A program made the position numbers and the translations under genes. The notes under the pieces were generated by a model, which saw nothing but the letters and a program-made list of their open reading frames with translations, was not told the DNA's origin and made no database searches. Shown here piece by piece: positions 6,164 through 8,850 of a DNA stretch of 8,850 nt. The stretch is taken from the NCBI GenBank assembly GCA_937901285.1, contig CALCHI010000359.1, positions 1-8,850 of the forward strand, in the 5' to 3' direction. How positions within the stretch are numbered: position 1 is the first letter of the stretch; each line of letters starts with the position of its first letter. Source of the DNA: UBA8437 sp003445035 (GTDB lineage Bacteria > Planctomycetota > Planctomycetia > Planctomycetales > Planctomycetaceae).

Positions 6164-8455
6164 CTACGACCGGCCCACCGGCTGCAGTGGGCAATGGGCC
6201 GCCTGGAACGACACCCCCTCCTCGGAGTCCTCGAATCGCACGGTCACGGTTCGGTTTCTCACGTAACCGTCGACGGCGATGACCGTGCCCAGGCCGTAGC
6301 GAGGATGTCGGACGGCCATGCCGACGGCGAAGCCCTGTTCGAGCGTTGCGGCTTTGCCGGTGCCGTCGAGAAGCGCCGCTGCGGTGGTCAGCAGCGGCTG
6401 GTCAACGTTGTCGCGGAATTGGGACCGCCGGGTGGCATCCGGAAGCGGGGGCCTGGGGGCGGCGGACCCGTGCGGATCGGTGTGATCCCGGGACGTCAGC
6501 TGCATTTCTCCGAGAAACTGGCTTGGGATTGTCGACCGGGACTGGCCGTGCAGGTCACGCTGGGCGGCCAGCGTCAGCGCCAGTCTGGAGATCGCACGGG
6601 TCATTCCCACGAACAGCAGACGACGCTCCTCCTCGAGTTCTCTGGGGTTGTCGTCCCGCAATGACCGTTCGTGGGGCAACAGGTTCTGTTCGATGCCGAC
6701 GACGAAGACGGTGGGGAATTCGAGTCCCTTGGCGGCGTGGAGCGTCATCAGGGTGACAGCGCCCTGGGACGGGTCGATCGAGTCGGTGTCGGCGACCAGG
6801 CTGGTCACTTCCAGGAACCCCGCCAGTGAGCGTTCGTCGCCGGCATCCTCGTCGTAGTGCGTTGCCAGGGCCAGCAGTTCGTCTATGACCGCCTGCCGCT
6901 GGATATCCTGTTCGGAAGACTTGTTCAGGCCCGACTGCCAGCCGGCCGTGTAACGGGTGCGGTCGATGACGGTTCGCAGCAGTTCGGCCACCGAGCCGGC
7001 GTCGGCCAGGGTGAGTCCATCGACGAGTTCGTGGAAACGGAGCAGTGCCGTGGTGGCCTGCTTGGAGAGACCCGTGATCCGCCCGGCCTCGGCGGCGGAT
7101 TCGAGCCGGTTGAGACCTTCGGCGGTGGCGAACCGGGCCAGCTTCGACTGGGTGACCTTGCCGATCCGGCGCGGTGGCTTGTTGACCACCCGGGTGAAGG
7201 CCGCGTCGTCGGCAGGATTCTCGATCAGCCGCAGGTAACCCAGCAGGTCCTTCACCTCGGCCCGCTCGAAAAAAGCCACTCCGGCAATGACCTGGAAGGG
7301 GATGCCCCATCTCGAGAGAGCCTGTTCGACCTGTCGCGACATCGAGTTGACTCGATAAAAGACGGCGCAATCCCCGTAGGTGCAGTTCCCTTGTGAGACC
7401 AGTTCGTGGATGCGGCCGGCGATTCCGTGGGCCTCGTCCTGGGCGGACCCAAACACCAGTAGTTCGACCGGCTCTCCCTCGGGGTTGGCCGTCACCAGCG
7501 CCTTGGCCTTCCTCATCTGGTTGTGGCTGATCAGCTGATCGGCCGAACGGAGGATCGCGGCCGTGCTGCGAAAATTTTCCTCCAGCCGGACGACGCTTGC
7601 GCCGGGGTAATCCTGTTCGAATCTCAGGATGTTGTCGATCCGGGCCCCCCGCCAGCCGTAGATCGACTGGTCGGGATCGCCGGTGACGCACAGGTTGGGG
7701 TGGTCGTGTGAGAGCAGGCGGACGATCCCGTACTGGACCAGGTTGGTGTCCTGGTACTCGTCGACCATCACGAAGCGGTACCGGTTGTCGAGCCGTGCGC
7801 GAAGCTCGGGGTTCTCGCTCAACAGTTTCTGGACGTGAAGCAGCAGGTCGTCGAAATCGACCGCGTTGGCTTTGAGCAGGAATTCCTGGTAGCGGGGGTA
7901 GACCCGGGCCACGACCTCCTGGAAGTGGTTGCCCACTCGTGTCGCCACGTCGGACTGCAGTTCCTCGGCGGTCTGCTGCTGGTTCTTGGCGTGGCTGATC
8001 CGGCTGGAGATCCGTCCGGGCGGGAAGTGAACAGCGTCGAGATTGAGTTCATCAAGCACGCTGCGGACGACCTGCTTCTGGTCGGTGGTGTCGAGGATCG
8101 TGTAGTTGGCCTGCAGTCCGACCATTTCCGCGTGATCTCGCAGCAGTCGGGCACAGAAGCGATGGAAGGTGCTGACGGCGACCCGCTGTCCTCCCGCCAG
8201 CCGTTCGACCCGTTCGGCCATCTCCTCGGCCGCCTTGTTGGTGAACGTCACGGCCAGGATTTGTCGGGGATCGACACCACGTTCGACCAGCCGCACCATC
8301 CGCCGGGTAATCACCCGGGTCTTGCCCGAACCGGGGCCGGCCAGGATCAGCAGCGGTCCTTCGAAGTGGTCGACGGCGGACTGCTGAGACGGCGTCAATC
8401 CGTCCGATGCGGAAGGCTCGAAGCGTGAAGCGTCTGCTGTGGCCAAGTTGTCCAT
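6164..8455 (-). CDS. pcrA: ATP-dependent DNA helicase PcrA/UvrD (superfamily 1A, 3'-5')
   Basis: This encodes 763 residues with all SF1A motifs in order: Q motif LTPSQQ (20-25), Walker A AGPGSGKT (39-46), Ia AVTFTNKAAEEM (68-79), II VDEYQDTN (231-238), III GDPDQSIYGWRGA (259-271), IV LEENFRS (291-297), V LMTLHAAKGLEF (569-580) and VI RRLLFVGMTRA (611-621). After a variable linker (about 650-705), residues 710-760 (GMAVRHPRYGLGTVIAVDG, then TVTVRFED) match the Tudor-like C-terminal domain that in PcrA/UvrD contacts RNA polymerase. The enzyme unwinds DNA in mismatch and excision repair and clears replication-transcription conflicts. I chose the ATG at 8453-8455. A TTG at 8531-8533 would add 26 residues without similarity and would lie upstream of the probable promoter. 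SD evidence is poor for both starts. It is the first gene of a probable pcrA-xerD unit. Confidence 0.95.
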   Translation of the reverse strand: MDNLATADASRFEPSASDGLTPSQQSAVDHFEGPLLILAGPGSGKTRVITRRMVRLVERGVDPRQILAVTFTNKAAEEMAERVERLAGGQRVAVSTFHRFCARLLRDHAEMVGLQANYTILDTTDQKQVVRSVLDELNLDAVHFPPGRISSRISHAKNQQQTAEELQSDVATRVGNHFQEVVARVYPRYQEFLLKANAVDFDDLLLHVQKLLSENPELRARLDNRYRFVMVDEYQDTNLVQYGIVRLLSHDHPNLCVTGDPDQSIYGWRGARIDNILRFEQDYPGASVVRLEENFRSTAAILRSADQLISHNQMRKAKALVTANPEGEPVELLVFGSAQDEAHGIAGRIHELVSQGNCTYGDCAVFYRVNSMSRQVEQALSRWGIPFQVIAGVAFFERAEVKDLLGYLRLIENPADDAAFTRVVNKPPRRIGKVTQSKLARFATAEGLNRLESAAEAGRITGLSKQATTALLRFHELVDGLTLADAGSVAELLRTVIDRTRYTAGWQSGLNKSSEQDIQRQAVIDELLALATHYDEDAGDERSLAGFLEVTSLVADTDSIDPSQGAVTLMTLHAAKGLEFPTVFVVGIEQNLLPHERSLRDDNPRELEEERRLLFVGMTRAISRLALTLAAQRDLHGQSRSTIPSQFLGEMQLTSRDHTDPHGSAAPRPPLPDATRRSQFRDNVDQPLLTTAAALLDGTGKAATLEQGFAVGMAVRHPRYGLGTVIAVDGYVRNRTVTVRFEDSEEGVSFQAAHCPLQPVGRS

Positions 8456-8490
8456 CCCTGGGTCGGGGCCCGTCCTTGCCGGCCCGAGAC

Positions 8491-8523
8491 GGCTATATTG
8501 ACCGATTTGTGAGGTCCGGTCAA
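8491..8523 (-). promoter_or_regulatory. Probable pcrA promoter with overlapping inverted repeat (operator candidate)
   Basis: On the minus strand TTGACC (8523-8518) resembles a -35 element. CAATAT (8500-8495) lies 17 nt further on, and an alternative TATAGC (8497-8492) lies 20 nt on. The -10 match is only moderate. TTGACCG at 8498-8504 and CGGTCAA at 8517-8523 form a perfect 7-bp inverted repeat, centres 19 nt apart, covering both promoter boxes. A dimeric regulator could bind there, but the regulator is unknown and the repeat may be chance. Transcription from here would begin downstream of the TTG at 8533 and so favours the ATG at 8455 as the pcrA start. Confidence 0.4.
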
Positions 8524-8809
8524 AGATGAGCAATTGTCCGGATTGTTATGGTGGCTTAGACTGCCAAAAGGACGGTGACTTTGCGGGCAGATCCACGAGT
8601 TCCCGTCGCTTCGGGAAAGACCGGCGGAGGATTATCCGGCGGTCGTCGAGATTTTGGACGCGAACAGCGGTGGGGGCCTGTCGATAAGAATCAAGAGGGT
8701 TCGCTTTCGGCGGGTCCTCCCCGAAGATCCGCACGGTGAGCTTTTACCGTGGTCCTGTTCTTCTGGGCTGTTTCCATTTCGAGCCACCTCAATTTACAGT
8801 GACGCCGCC
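8524..8809. other. Intergenic stretch without a convincing gene
   Basis: About 290 nt upstream of pcrA show no recognisable protein. A 62-codon GTG-started frame (8734-8546, minus) has no SD, no family resemblance and weaker third-position G/C bias than its neighbours, so I do not call it. Visible structure consists of a 6-bp hairpin TTCCCG/CGGGAA (8600-8605 and 8612-8617), a direct repeat CCGGCGG (8621-8627 and 8636-8642) flanking GGATTATCC, and a stronger hairpin at 8732-8751. The stretch is probably a divergent regulatory region between pcrA and a rightward gene. Confidence 0.5.
8732..8751. other. 8-bp hairpin of unknown role
   Basis: CACGGTGA (8732-8739) pairs with TTACCGTG (8744-8751) with one G-T wobble and a GCTT loop. 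The outer six pairs CACGGT/ACCGTG are perfect, so the site could equally be a DNA-level operator. The plus-strand sequence after it is only moderately T-rich, so an intrinsic terminator is possible but weak. Confidence 0.3.
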
Positions 8810-8850
8810 ATGATCATTTTCCGCCGCATCCCGTCGGTACGTATCTCTTC
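8810..8850 (+). CDS. Possible start of a rightward gene leaving the window
   Basis: An ATG at 8810 opens a frame (MIIFRRIPSVRIS) that runs without a stop to the window edge. No SD is visible before it, and the frame is also open upstream, so neither the start nor coding status is secure. Thirteen codons do not allow a product call. The main support is position: pcrA reads leftward from about 350 nt away, leaving a typical divergent intergenic gap. Confidence 0.25.
   Translation, partial: MIIFRRIPSVRIS

Noticed and set aside
6555..7691. 378-codon minus-strand frame inside pcrA
   Set aside because: It is a frame-shifted copy of the pcrA sequence (Arg/Pro/Gly-rich), while the real frame carries all helicase motifs.
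8531..8533. TTG start giving a 789-residue PcrA
   Set aside because: The extra 26 residues show no helicase similarity and lie over the probable promoter; the ATG at 8455 fits the family N-terminus.
8546..8734. 62-codon minus-strand frame upstream of pcrA
   Set aside because: It has a GTG start without SD, no similarity I recognise and weak codon bias, and it overlaps hairpin-rich intergenic DNA. It cannot be fully excluded.
8524..8809. tRNA or other structured RNA gene in the intergenic stretch
   Set aside because: No T-loop or acceptor-like pairing was found; the hairpins are small and isolated.

Overview
The window looks like chromosomal DNA from a high-GC Gram-negative bacterium, most likely a planctomycete (Planctomycetota). 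This rests on gene style: secreted TPR proteins placed beside an ExbB-like protein that carries an N-terminal signal sequence and an Ala/Pro-rich linker, two ExbD genes in tandem, weak or uneven Shine-Dalgarno (SD) signals, and strong G/C bias at third codon positions. No marker gene settles the taxonomy, so it is an inference.

Left part (1-5143, + strand): five co-directional genes with gaps of 72, 66, 49 and 3 nt that look like one operon. They are (i) the 3' part of a large TPR protein with a single C-terminal membrane anchor and a very basic tail, (ii) an exported TPR protein with a small beta-type N-terminal domain, (iii) a MotA/TolQ/ExbB proton-channel subunit, and (iv, v) two different ExbD/TolR subunits. 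The last three should form an inner-membrane motor driven by proton-motive force. The two TPR proteins are the likely periplasmic partners of that motor. No tonB, tolA, tolB, pal or receptor gene lies in the window, so the output of the motor is unknown. This operon is the best candidate for an under-described system here.

Right part (5159-8455, - strand): a convergent two-gene unit. A complete PcrA/UvrD-type superfamily 1 DNA helicase, including the C-terminal Tudor-like domain, is followed 54 nt later by a complete XerD-type tyrosine recombinase. Its six catalytic residues have exactly the spacing of E. coli XerD. These are housekeeping functions: repair and transcription-replication conflict removal, and chromosome dimer resolution. 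Only 15 nt separate the two convergent units.

Right edge (8456-8850): about 350 nt with no convincing gene. It holds a probable pcrA promoter overlapped by an inverted repeat, two further hairpins, and possibly the first 13 codons of a rightward gene that leaves the window. I saw no rRNA, tRNA, CRISPR array, insertion sequence or phage gene.
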